This document shows, piece by piece, positions 1 through 7,139 of a stretch of DNA of 18,864 nt. The notes beneath the pieces were generated by a model. The model was not told the origin of the DNA. It searched no databases and was given only the letters and a program-made list of their open reading frames with translations. This stretch comes from CAZSAT01 sp964604675 (GTDB lineage Bacteria > Myxococcota_A > UBA796 > CAJQPC01): NCBI GenBank assembly GCA_964604675.1, contig CAZSAT010000130.1, positions 1 through 18,864 on the forward strand. The letters run 5' to 3'. Position 1 is the first letter of the stretch; each line of letters opens with the position of its first letter. The translations under genes were made by a program, and so were the position numbers.

Positions 1-434
1 CGGGGCTGGCGGTGGGTGACTGTGCGGAGGACTGGACGGCCACCGACAGCACGGGCCTCAGCTTGAGCCTGTACGACTACTACGGCGACGTGATCGTGAT
101 GGACCTGTCGGCCGCGTGGTGACCGACCTGCCAGAGCTCGGCGAGCTCTCTGCAGGCCCTCCACACGAGCTACAGCGCGTCGGGCCTCTCGGTGGTCACG
201 GTGCTCTACGAGGACGCCACCCACGGTGAGCCCGACGCGACCGACGCCGCGAGCTGGAAGAGCTACTTCGGGCTCTCCTTCGACGTGGTGGCCGACGTGG
301 ACGGTTCGGTCGAAGCCGACTGGTACCACACCAAGCCCACATTCGTGGTGATCGGCCGCGACATGGTGGTGGACGCTATCCTCGACGGGGCCGACCTGGG
401 CCTCATCGAGGGCTACGTCACGTCCGCGATCTAG
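1..434 (+). CDS. Thioredoxin-fold selenoprotein (UxxC), 5' end outside the window
   Basis: Reading the frame that starts at base 3 gives 143 residues up to the TAG at 432-434, interrupted only by a TGA at 120-122. Before the TGA the protein reads like a redoxin/TlpA-type N-terminus, with a strand (VIVMDLSAAW) leading to the active site. After it come PTC and an alpha-helix. Near the C-terminus the segment KPTFVVIG carries the cis-Pro that faces the active site in thioredoxin folds. The TGA therefore sits exactly at the first, nucleophilic Cys of W-C-x-x-C, giving W-U-P-T-C. Other genes here stop at TGA (for example at 3884-3886 and 17905-17907), so the code is not reassigned. A hairpin suited to selenocysteine insertion follows at 127-156. 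The likely role is thiol-disulfide exchange, perhaps outside the cytoplasm, but no N-terminus is visible. The alternatives are a pseudogene or a sequencing error. Automatic calling would start this gene wrongly at 192. Confidence 0.8.
120..156 (+). promoter_or_regulatory. UGA recoding site with bacterial SECIS-like hairpin
   Basis: The TGA at 120-122 is followed four bases later by a stem-loop. CCTGC (127-131) pairs with GCAGG (152-156). A small internal loop separates this from an upper stem AGAGCTC (133-139) with GAGCTCT (143-149), closed by the apical loop GGC (140-142). The upper stem is a perfect 7-bp helix and the loop begins with G, about 18 bases after the UGA. This agrees with the general bacterial SECIS rules: a hairpin inside the coding region just downstream of UGA, with a G at the start of the apical loop. 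The element would recruit SelB with Sec-tRNA. The assignment is from sequence inspection; no folding energy was calculated. Confidence 0.72.
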
Positions 435-695
435 CTGGCGCGCGGCGCGCACGCTCGCGCTCTCCGGGCGTTCGGCGCTGTCGGCGCCACCGCAGGCGAG
501 GGCGAGCCCGCCCGCGCGGGAGGCACGCTCCCCGCTCTTCGGAGGCTCGGCGGGGCGGGCCCGCCCGCCCGCGCGGAAGGCACTGGAACCCACGTTTTCC
601 GGCTGGGAAGGGCAGTGAAGCCACGTTTCCCTGGCTCGAGACGCCGTGGACACCCGGTGTGGGCCCTGTTTCGCGGAGATCCGCCCCCGCGGCGG

Positions 696-714
696 CCGGA
701 AACGTGGTTTCCGG
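696..714. repeat. Perfect 8-bp inverted repeat (hairpin)
   Basis: CCGGAAAC (696-703) and GTTTCCGG (707-714) are exact reverse complements separated by GTG. Overlapping its right arm is a second perfect palindrome, CCGGAGCGCTCCGG (711-724). Size and shape fit a REP-type hairpin, or the remains of a terminator without a T-run. Confidence 0.55.
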
Positions 715-715
715 A

Positions 716-792
716 GCGCTCCGGGCTCGCCAGCGTGGCTTGCGGGGCGCTCCGGGCTCGCCAGCGTGGCTTGTGCGGGGCGCTCCGCGCTC
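716..792. repeat. Tandem repeat, two full copies and one partial
   Basis: A 27-base unit beginning GCGCTCCGGGCTCGCC is identical at 716-742 and 747-773 (offset 31 bases). A partial third copy with one mismatch, GCGCTCCGCGCTC, lies at 780-792. The array ends directly at the 3' end of the transposase gene. Confidence 0.7.
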
Positions 793-800
793 ATCGCAGC

Positions 801-1631
801 TCAGTCGACGTCTTCGCGCCGCGACCAGGGCCGGTACCAGGCGATGACTCGGTCGAGCTGCTCCAGGTGGTCGAAGCGCGGGTCGTCGACGACCCGCAGC
901 ACGCGCTGCATCCAGGGCAGCTTGCGGCGCCCCGCGTGCCGCACCGTGGACGCGTCGACGCCGACGAGCTCGGCGATGCGCACTGCGGAGACTTCGGAGC
1001 AGGCGGCCAGGAGACGGATCAGGTCCCCGCGCGCCCGCCCCTTCCGGCGCAGGGCGGCGCGCTCGAAGCGCCCGACGGCGCAGTAGGCCGCCTCGAGCGA
1101 TCTCAGCCCCGCGAGCCCGTCCACCACGGCTCCGCGTCCGGGCAGCAGCGTTCCCTCCACCGCCACCGCGGGGTCGCTGGAGACCTAGCGATGAAAGCTG
1201 CTCGGGTCGTTTCGGCGGCGGACGGCGGGCGCGAGGGTGAGCCCGACGGCATCGCGATGGGTCGACCAGGGCCACGCCAGCGGGTCCGCGACGAGCGGCT
1301 TCTTCCGGCAGGGGTTCAGGTGCACGTAGCGGACCGTGCGGCGGAAGTGCGACCGGTCTGCCACCCGCTCGGTGCGCTCCAGGGGGTGCCACACCGGGCC
1401 CGACTCCCCGCGGTGACGCCGACGCCACCGGCTGTAGCCGCGCATCGCCGCAGCGAGCTCGCTGCGGACGTCCCGCTGGTGGTGGACGTGGACATGGTCG
1501 GGCATCAGGCAGAGGGCGACCGGCTGGTGGATGGCGCCGAGCACCATCGACCAGAGCACGGCCGCCTCCCGGTGATCGTCGAACAAGCGGGTCGTGCGGT
1601 GCGACAAGGCGCAGAGGTGGAAGCTGTTCAT
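801..1631 (-). pseudogene. REP-associated tyrosine transposase (RAYT, Y1/HUH family) with in-frame TAG
   Basis: Translation from ATG 1631-1629 gives MNSFHLCALSHR, then the single-stranded-DNA transposase core. The HUH metal motif is visible as LMPDHVHVHH, and the catalytic Tyr region as VRYVHLNPCRKKPLVADP followed by WPWSTHRDAVG, all typical of RAYT/Y1_Tnp proteins. The frame meets TAG at 1187-1185, right after DPSSFHR. The same frame continues without further stops to 801 with VSSDPAVAVEG and a helix-turn-helix region (RIAELVGVDASTVRH), as expected for the long RAYTs of myxobacteria, which often read FH-Y-VS at this place. A Tyr codon changed to TAG is the simplest explanation. The HUH domain is intact (148 residues), so partial activity, or a split protein with a second start at 1166, cannot be excluded. 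Family assignment is firm; pseudogene status is likely. Confidence 0.75.
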
Positions 1632-2237
1632 GCACGGCCACCCTGCACGCGTTGGGCCAGCTCCCTGACAGCGACCACGTCCGCTCCTCGGAGCCGCTCC
1701 CGGAGCGCGGGGGTGTAGAAGGTTCGACAGCCCCGTTCGACACCTTCGACACCCCAGCTCGGCGGCGCTCGTGGCGTGGGCTGTTGTCGCTCGCGGCCTG
1801 CTCGAGCACCTCGAGGTACGCGTGGCCACGAGCACCGTGCCGAGACCGTGGGCCCGGTCCGCGGCCACGGCGACGTACAGCACGAGCCCCACGGAGGCCA
1901 GGGCGCCGAAGGTCGGCACAGTGCGTGTGAAGAGCACGGCGACGTCCCGCATCCGCGGCAGCTCGCTGGCGAGCACCGGCGCCGGGTCGGCGTCCAGCCC
2001 CTCGACGAGCGCCTGCGCCTGGCCGGGGCTGCGCAAGGCGACCCCCGGGCCGACCCCGAGGAGCACCAGACCGAAGACGAGCGGGCGCACGGCCACGCCC
2101 CACAGGTAGCCGCCGCTCTCGGCGCGCCAGGCGCCGTCTGCGAGCGCGAAGAGCGCGAGACCCGCGGGCGCGATGAAGGAAGCCGCCTCGAGCTGCTCGC
2201 CGCGGAAGGAGGTGGTCGGCTCGCGGGCCAGGTCCAT
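1632..2237 (-). pseudogene. Putative small integral membrane protein gene, 3' end damaged
   Basis: From ATG 2237-2235 the frame gives MDLAREPTTSFRGEQLEAAS and then about three hydrophobic stretches (FIAPAGLALFALA; VRPLVFGLVLLGVGPGVAL; TFGALASVGLVLYVAVA), so this is a membrane protein of unknown function. Past about 1824 the frame loses coding character: third positions become A/T-rich for this genome. The neighbouring frame instead becomes strongly GC3-rich and reads HAYLEVLEQAASDNSPRHER. A one-base loss near 1824-1828 would explain the switch. Neither frame has its own stop before the transposase start at 1631, which suggests the original 3' end was replaced when the RAYT unit arrived. The gene is divergent from the carboxypeptidase. 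I do not recognise the family; the exact end is uncertain. Confidence 0.4.
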
Positions 2238-2389
2238 GCGGGCTCCACGGTCGACGGGTCGGGTTCCGCCGTGGAGCCATGGTAGCGACGCGCGCGAGCT
2301 GCCCCAGCTCGCCGCCTCGGAGCTCTCGGACCAGCCTTGCAGCACTGCGAGCAGGTTATCGACGACCCCCCTTCGCCGAGGAGCTGCCT

Positions 2390-3886
2390 GTGACCGTCGA
2401 GACCGCCTGGAACGCCTTCCGTGACCACGTGGGCCAGGTCGAGTCGCTCACCAACGCGATCGGCCTGCTCGAGTGGGACCAACAGACCCACATGCCCCAG
2501 GGCGGCGCCTCCCTGCGCGGCGGGTCGCTGGCCGTGCTCTCCGCCCTTCGCCACGAGCAGCTCACCAAGCCCGGCTTCGGCGACCTGCTCAGCGCCCTCG
2601 AAGGGGCCGAGCTCGACACCGTGCAGGCGGCCGGCGTGCGGAACTACCGGCGCGAATACGACCGCGCGGTGAAGGTGCCCGACCGCCTCGTCACCGCCCA
2701 GGCCGAAGCCCGTGCCCGCGCCTTCCAGAGCTGGATCCAGGCCAAGCAGGACGACGACTTCCAGGCCTTCCTGCCGGCCCTGACCGAGGTCATCGCGCTC
2801 ACCCGCGAGGAGGCCGACTGCATCCGGCGGCCCGAGCACGCCACGCGCTACGACGCCCTGCTCGACGTGTTCGACCCCGGCGCCCGGGTGGCCGACCTCA
2901 CGCCTCTGTTCGAGCGGCTGGGGTCGGAGCTCAACACCTTCCTCGATGCCATCGAGGGCCGCGAGGGCCCCGCCTACCTCGACGGTCCCTACGACCCCGA
3001 CGGGCAGTGGGCGCTGAGCGAGGAGCTCGTGCAGCGGCTCGGCTACGACCTGGTGCGGGGGCGGCTGGACCGCTCGGAGCACCCCTTCACCATCGGCATG
3101 GGCGCCGGCGACGTGCGCATCACCACACACCTCTACGAGCGCGACCTGCTCAGCGGCCTCGGCGGCACCATCCACGAGACCGGGCACGCGCTCTACGAGC
3201 AGGGCCTGCGCGCGGAGCAGGCCGGCACCGGCGTGAACCACGCCGCCGGCTGCGGCATCCACGAGTCGCAGTCGCGGCTGTGGGAGAACTTCATCGGGCG
3301 GTCGCTGCCCTTCTGCCGCTGGCTCGCGCCCCTGGCCGAGAAGCACCTGCCCGGCGCAGGCATCACGGCGGAGGCGCTCTACGGCGGCAACAACCGGGTG
3401 CAGCGCAGCCTCATCCGGGTGCAGGCCGACGAGGCCACCTACAACCTGCACATCATCGTGCGGTACCAGCTCGAGTGCGCGCTCTTCGACGGGGATCTGG
3501 AGCCCGGTGACCTCGAGGGCGCCTGGGCCGACCTCTACGACAGCGTGGTGGGCATCCGCCCGCCCTCGGCGGCCACCGGCGTGCTGCAGGACGTGCACTG
3601 GGCGAGCGGCGCCATCGGGTACTTCCCGAGCTACACCATCGGCAACCTGTACGCCGCTTCGCTGGGCTGCGCGTTGGAGGCCGCCATCCCCGAGCTCTGG
3701 GAGCAGGTGGAGGCCGGCGAGTTCTCGGCGGTGCTGTCGTGGCTCCGGGAGAAGGTGCACCTGCGCGGCCACGAGGCCGACGCGCCCGAGATCATCCGCG
3801 ACGCGGTGGGCGAGCGGGACCCGGTCGACGATCTGGTGAACCACCTCTGGGGTCGCCAGGGAGCGCTCTACGGGGTCAGCCGCTGA
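2390..3886 (+). CDS. M32 family metallocarboxypeptidase (carboxypeptidase Taq type)
   Basis: This 498-residue protein has the usual length of M32 zinc carboxypeptidases, which remove single residues from peptide C-termini in the cytoplasm. The zinc motif HETGH lies at residues 262-266 and the third ligand Glu in HESQSRLWEN at 292. That is the same 30-residue spacing from first His to Glu as in the Pyrococcus enzyme. Further family signatures are RVQADEATYNLHIIVRYQLE and GYFPSYTIGNLYAAS. I chose the GTG at 2390 because GAGGAG lies six bases upstream (2378-2383) and TVETAWNAFRDHV starts like other members. The open frame extends back to 2279 but that part is low-complexity and unconserved. There is no signal peptide. 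The 3' end overlaps the likely start of the next gene by a few bases. Confidence 0.95.
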   Translation: MTVETAWNAFRDHVGQVESLTNAIGLLEWDQQTHMPQGGASLRGGSLAVLSALRHEQLTKPGFGDLLSALEGAELDTVQAAGVRNYRREYDRAVKVPDRLVTAQAEARARAFQSWIQAKQDDDFQAFLPALTEVIALTREEADCIRRPEHATRYDALLDVFDPGARVADLTPLFERLGSELNTFLDAIEGREGPAYLDGPYDPDGQWALSEELVQRLGYDLVRGRLDRSEHPFTIGMGAGDVRITTHLYERDLLSGLGGTIHETGHALYEQGLRAEQAGTGVNHAAGCGIHESQSRLWENFIGRSLPFCRWLAPLAEKHLPGAGITAEALYGGNNRVQRSLIRVQADEATYNLHIIVRYQLECALFDGDLEPGDLEGAWADLYDSVVGIRPPSAATGVLQDVHWASGAIGYFPSYTIGNLYAASLGCALEAAIPELWEQVEAGEFSAVLSWLREKVHLRGHEADAPEIIRDAVGERDPVDDLVNHLWGRQGALYGVSR

Positions 3887-5046
3887 TCCTGGCGCTCGCC
3901 TGCACCGTCGCGGTGGAGCGGGAGCCCGAACCGGCCCCCCGGCCGCCGGACCTCGCGCTCGTGATCGTGGAGAGCCTGCGTCACGACGGGCTGGAGCAGA
4001 TGCCCTTCCTGCGAGGGCTGGGCGAGCGCTACAGCTCCTACGCCCTGGCGGTCTCGCCGGCGTCGTGGACTCTGCCGAGCGTGGCCAGCCTGCTCACCGG
4101 GCTTCCGGTGCACCAGCACGGCGTCACCACGCCGGAGTCGGTGCTGCCGGTGGAGACGCTCACCCTCGCCGAGGCCCTGGGGGAGCGCGGCTACACCACG
4201 GCGCTCTTCGGCGTGAACAGCTGGTACGGCGCCGACCGTGGGCTGGACCAGGGCTTCGACGTGTACCGAGCGTGGGATGGGCTGAGCGGTGGGCAGCTCG
4301 TGGAGGAGGTGCGTACCTGGCTCGCGGGTGCGCCCGACGAGCCGGTGTTCGTGGTGGTGCACGTGTTCGATCCGCACTGCCCGTACCGTCCGCCGGCGTC
4401 GCAGACCGTGCGTCCGGCGGGTGGGGGTCGGGTGCTCACCCACGCGGAGTGGGCGCAGCAGGGCGCGTGCTTCCAGGTGGAAGACGCCCACGGAGCGCCG
4501 GAGCTGAGGGTGGACGCCGTGAAGGCGCGCTACGAGGCCGAGCTGCGGTGGACCGACGACGTGCTGGAGCGCCTGGTCGGCGTGCTGGACCACGGGCGGC
4601 CAGGGACCGGCATCGCGGTGGTCGGCGATCACGGCGAGGCGTTCTGGGAGCACGGCACGTGGGGGCACGGCCGCACACTGCACCCCGAGGAGATCCATGT
4701 GCCGGCGGTCTGGGTGTCGCCCGAGCGGCACGAGCTCGGGGTGGTGGAGGGGCCGCCCCACACGAGCCTGATGCCCGTGCTGCACCTGGCGGAGGCCGGT
4801 GGCCTGGAGCACCTGGACGAGCCCGCCGCGATCTCCGAGACCAGCTACGACGGCCCGCGGCGCCGTGCGGCGTGGGTGCAGGGTGGGCGGGTGATCGACG
4901 CGCCGTGGGGAGAGCGGGCCGACGGAGACGAGCGCTGGTTCGAGGCGGCCCGGAACGCGCTACCGGGGGAGGCGGTGGCGGCGGAGGAGCGGCCGTTGTC
5001 GGTGGCGTCCGAGCAGGCGCTGCGGGCGTTGGGGTACGTCGACTAG
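3883..5046 (+). CDS. Sulfatase / alkaline-phosphatase-fold hydrolase, probable lipoprotein
   Basis: The protein has the arylsulfatase-like layout. An N-terminal strand with an acidic ligand (LALVIVESLRHD) is followed by the nucleophile segment SWTLPSVASLLTG, a FDPHCPYRPP segment, and the C-terminal metal motif GDHGEAFWEHG...GHG...EEIHVP, ending in QALRALGYVD. In the position of the Cys/Ser of C-x-P-S-R there is Thr (T-L-P-S-V) and the Arg is absent. A formylglycine sulfatase is therefore unlikely; a phosphatase or phosphodiesterase-like activity fits better. The first residues LILALAC look like a lipobox, but no ATG, GTG or TTG precedes it closely. The options are CTG at 3883 (overlapping the previous stop, GGGG about seven bases upstream), GTG at 3739 (long overlap) or GTG at 3913 (no lipobox). 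I give the CTG position; the start is uncertain, the family assignment is not. Confidence 0.8.
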   Translation: MILALACTVAVEREPEPAPRPPDLALVIVESLRHDGLEQMPFLRGLGERYSSYALAVSPASWTLPSVASLLTGLPVHQHGVTTPESVLPVETLTLAEALGERGYTTALFGVNSWYGADRGLDQGFDVYRAWDGLSGGQLVEEVRTWLAGAPDEPVFVVVHVFDPHCPYRPPASQTVRPAGGGRVLTHAEWAQQGACFQVEDAHGAPELRVDAVKARYEAELRWTDDVLERLVGVLDHGRPGTGIAVVGDHGEAFWEHGTWGHGRTLHPEEIHVPAVWVSPERHELGVVEGPPHTSLMPVLHLAEAGGLEHLDEPAAISETSYDGPRRRAAWVQGGRVIDAPWGERADGDERWFEAARNALPGEAVAAEERPLSVASEQALRALGYVD

Positions 5047-5220
5047 CGAATCGTGGTGCCGATGCAGAGCCGGCTATCGGCGTTGCCCGGGTAGTACAGA
5101 CGGGGCCAGCCTGGGCGGAGGGGGCACCCCGACGTGCGCGAATCGGACATCGTGGTCCCTGGAGCGGACATTCGCCCCGCACGGCTTGCTCGCAGCCCAG
5201 CGGCACTGCAAGCATGCGCC

Positions 5221-6063
5221 ATGGTCGCGTCGGTGCTGGTGTTGCTGCTCTCCGCACCCGGTGTCGCCGGGGTCGAGCCCACGCTCGCGCACGGCTGGTC
5301 TGCGTGGCGCTGGACCGTCGACGACGGTCTGCCCATGAACCACGTGACGGCGGTGGCCATCGACGACGCCGGCCTGGTGTGGGTCGCCACCCGCGAAGGC
5401 CTGGCGCGCTTCGACGGGCGATCCTTCGTGGTTCGCGGTCCCGCCACGGATCCCGGGCTCGCAACAGCTCGCTTCATCGACGTCCTGATCACGGACGGCA
5501 GCGTCTGGGGCCTCACCGAGGGCGGCGGACTCTACCTGGACGAGGACGGTCGCTTCGAGCCCGTGGAGCTCGGCGAGCTGGGGCTGGCGGTCGACCTCGT
5601 GGCGACCTCCCGAGGGCCGCTGCTGCTGGCCACCCAGGGTGTTGCTCGCCTCACCAGCCAGGGCCACGAGCCCGTACCGATCGACCCGCCTGGACCCTGG
5701 CTCCGGCAGCTCGTCGAGCTTCCCGAAGGGATCCACCTCGTCAGCCAGGGCGGCACCCTGCACCACCTCGACCTCCCTGCAGCGGCGCTGAGCCTGATCT
5801 CCGACGACGTGCACCCCACCGGCCCCGCCGCCGGCGAGCTCCGACACCCCCACGGGGACCGGCTGGCGCGGGTCGGCGACGACGTGGTCCAGATCCTGGA
5901 CGAGGAAGGCGAGCTCCGGGTGCTCGACGGGGACCGCCGTGTCTACGCGGTCGGCGAGCCCGCGCGCCTGCTCCACGAGGCCGAGGGCGGCCTGGTCGTG
6001 GCGTCGGCGACAGCGATCTGGACCGTGGAGGCCGAAGACGCGGCGCGGGGCGGCGATCACTGA
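5221..6063 (+). CDS. Exported two-component-regulator-type propeller (Reg_prop) protein, no output domain
   Basis: ATG 5221 begins a clear signal peptide (MVASVLVLLLSAPGVAG) followed by the opening of a periplasmic sensor propeller: WRWTVDDGLPMNHVTAVAID, then DDAGLVWVATREGLARFDG. This is a classic Reg_prop repeat. Weaker blades follow (SVWGLTEGGGLYLDEDG; GPLLLATQGVARL). In well-studied relatives about fourteen such repeats form two propellers, followed by a Y_Y_Y domain, a membrane helix and a histidine kinase or GGDEF domain. Here the protein ends after 280 residues with IWTVEAEDAARGGDH and has no transmembrane or signalling domain. It may be a truncated sensor or a free secreted propeller. 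The next gene shows no kinase remains. The frame is open from a GTG at 5134, but the signal peptide fixes the start at 5221. Confidence 0.72.
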   Translation: MVASVLVLLLSAPGVAGVEPTLAHGWSAWRWTVDDGLPMNHVTAVAIDDAGLVWVATREGLARFDGRSFVVRGPATDPGLATARFIDVLITDGSVWGLTEGGGLYLDEDGRFEPVELGELGLAVDLVATSRGPLLLATQGVARLTSQGHEPVPIDPPGPWLRQLVELPEGIHLVSQGGTLHHLDLPAAALSLISDDVHPTGPAAGELRHPHGDRLARVGDDVVQILDEEGELRVLDGDRRVYAVGEPARLLHEAEGGLVVASATAIWTVEAEDAARGGDH

Positions 6064-6177
6064 CCGGTGTCCGATTCGGACGAAGTCGTGACCGTGACGG
6101 ACATTCCAGACCTCCGCCCTCTCTTCCATGGCTTCAGGCCCTACGTTCGGGAACGCAACCCAAGCCCGAGGCCTTCC

Positions 6178-7080
6178 ATGCACCGCTTCTCCATCCCTCT
6201 CGTCCTCTCTCTCGCGGTCGCCTGTGCGCCCGCCGACGACACGTCCGAGGCCGGCGACGCGTCGTGGGACCGCATGGCGAAGTCGAGCAAGGCCGACGTG
6301 TGCCACTGGGACAGCGACGCCGGCGCGTACACGCTCTTGAACGTCTCCACCAACTCCGCCCACTTCGACGCGAGCAAGCACGGCGACGACGTGGACGCCG
6401 GTGACTACTACGAGGATGCCGACGGGGACGGTGCAGGCGCGGGTGCCGCAGCGGACTGCCCGGCCTGGGACAGCTACAGCACCGACGGCTCCGATGCCTT
6501 CCCGGACGACCCGGACGAGGACACCGACTCCGACGGCGACGGTGTGGGCGACAACGGCGACGCGTTCCCGGACGACCCGGACGAGGACACCGACTCCGAC
6601 GGCGACGGTATCGGCGACAACAGCGACGCCTGCCCGGACGAGGCCGCCGGCACCGACTCCGACGGTGACGGCTGCGAGGACGCCTCCAGCAACCTGAGCT
6701 GCGACTGCGACGTCTACGACGCTTGCTCGTACTACGCCGACGGCTCCGTCCATTCGACCTACACGATCCCCAAGGGGAACCTGGCGACCGCGTCCAGCGG
6801 GTCCGTCACGACCCTCTCCGGGCAGGACATCGAGATCTGCGAGGGGGCGTGGAGTGTCTACATCAACCAGACCAACGCGGCCGACCTGGTGACCGTGACC
6901 GGTGAGGGTGCCGGCGTCACGGTCCTGGGGAACTCCTTCCTCGGCAGCGAGCACGCAAACGCCGGGATGGTCATCAGCGATCTCTCCTTCGAGGGGGACG
7001 CGCTCGCCAGCGGCGGCTACGCCGTCTACGTGACCCAGGGCGAGGTCTACCTCGAGGACGAGCTGGTCTGGCACTGGTAG
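6178..7080 (+). CDS. Acidic lipoprotein with thrombospondin-3-like calcium repeats
   Basis: ATG 6178 gives MHRFSIPLVLSLAVACAPADD, a lipoprotein signal with Cys16 as the lipidation site. Residues 41-70 carry a VCH...NVSTNSAHFDASKHGD element, seen in many secreted bacterial proteins (VCH, then V/S-x-x-A and a closing HGD). Residues 103-165 hold Asp-rich repeats (DTDSDGDGVGDNGDAFPDDP), which bind calcium in thrombospondin type-3 repeats. A Cys-rich stretch (CDCDVYDAC) leads into a beta-rich C-terminal part (VTVTGEGAGVTVLGNSF) resembling the start of a right-handed beta-helix. That part stops after only a few turns at ELVWHW, so the protein (300 residues) may be a shortened member of the beta-helix family found at 15895-17907. 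It is probably outer-membrane or surface-attached. The upstream in-frame start at 6067 would ruin the signal peptide. Confidence 0.72.
   Translation: MHRFSIPLVLSLAVACAPADDTSEAGDASWDRMAKSSKADVCHWDSDAGAYTLLNVSTNSAHFDASKHGDDVDAGDYYEDADGDGAGAGAAADCPAWDSYSTDGSDAFPDDPDEDTDSDGDGVGDNGDAFPDDPDEDTDSDGDGIGDNSDACPDEAAGTDSDGDGCEDASSNLSCDCDVYDACSYYADGSVHSTYTIPKGNLATASSGSVTTLSGQDIEICEGAWSVYINQTNAADLVTVTGEGAGVTVLGNSFLGSEHANAGMVISDLSFEGDALASGGYAVYVTQGEVYLEDELVWHW
6499..6609 (+). repeat. Identical 45-bp coding repeat, period 66 bp
   Basis: Bases 6499-6543 and 6565-6609 are identical and encode FPDDPDEDTDSDGDG twice (residues 108-122 and 130-144 of the lipoprotein). The 21-base linkers between and after the copies are also similar. 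Identity at every synonymous position indicates a recent in-frame duplication of a calcium-binding unit. Confidence 0.8.
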
Positions 7081-7084
7081 CGGT

Positions 7085-7129
7085 CCGGCCCCGGCTCCGC
7101 CTCGCTCCCCTGGCGGGAGGGGCGGCCGG
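7085..7129. terminator. Possible bidirectional terminator between convergent genes
   Basis: The 59-base gap between the lipoprotein stop and the end of the minus-strand operon holds nested inverted repeats. CCGGCC (7085-7090) pairs with GGCCGG (7124-7129). Inside it CTCCC (7105-7109) pairs with GGGAG (7115-7119) around a five-base loop. No T-run follows on either strand, so an intrinsic terminator is only a suggestion. Confidence 0.35.
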
Positions 7130-7139
7130 GACGATGCGG

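Larger units (their letters stand above)
435..800. repeat. Gene-free, repeat-rich spacer (REP-like sequences)
   Basis: No credible gene lies here; the open frames on both strands are by-products of extreme GC content. What the stretch does hold is repeats. A 21-base sequence occurs at 506-526 and again at 563-583 with one mismatch. A perfect 14-base palindrome lies at 553-566. Variants of CCACGTTTTCCGG occur at about 590-602 and 620-629, with an inverted copy inside the hairpin at 696-714. A tandem repeat follows from 716. The neighbouring gene at 801-1631 is a RAYT transposase, a family known to act on REP palindromes, so these may be its cognate elements. That link is inference. Confidence 0.5.

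Noticed and set aside
120..122. TGA as evidence of a reassigned genetic code (TGA = Trp or Gly)
   Set aside because: TGA ends many intact genes here (M32, BcrA, BcrB, BcrC, BcrD, Dch, Had, the beta-helix protein). Only this site has a following hairpin.
435..800. CRISPR array
   Set aside because: The repeats are adjacent or nearly so, without spacers of regular length, and no cas genes are present.
418..2280. 620-codon open frame on the minus strand
   Set aside because: It is low-complexity Arg/Ala/Pro translation, out of frame with the transposase. Only a short stretch near 1770-1825 looks coding, and it is discussed as a frame switch.
1628..3844. 738-codon open frame on the minus strand
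   Set aside because: It lies opposite the well-supported M32 carboxypeptidase and contains no recognisable domain; long antisense frames are expected at this GC content.
4065..6404. 779-codon open frame on the plus strand
   Set aside because: It is a second-frame shadow of the sulfatase and propeller genes, with Arg/Gly/Ala-rich sequence and no motif.
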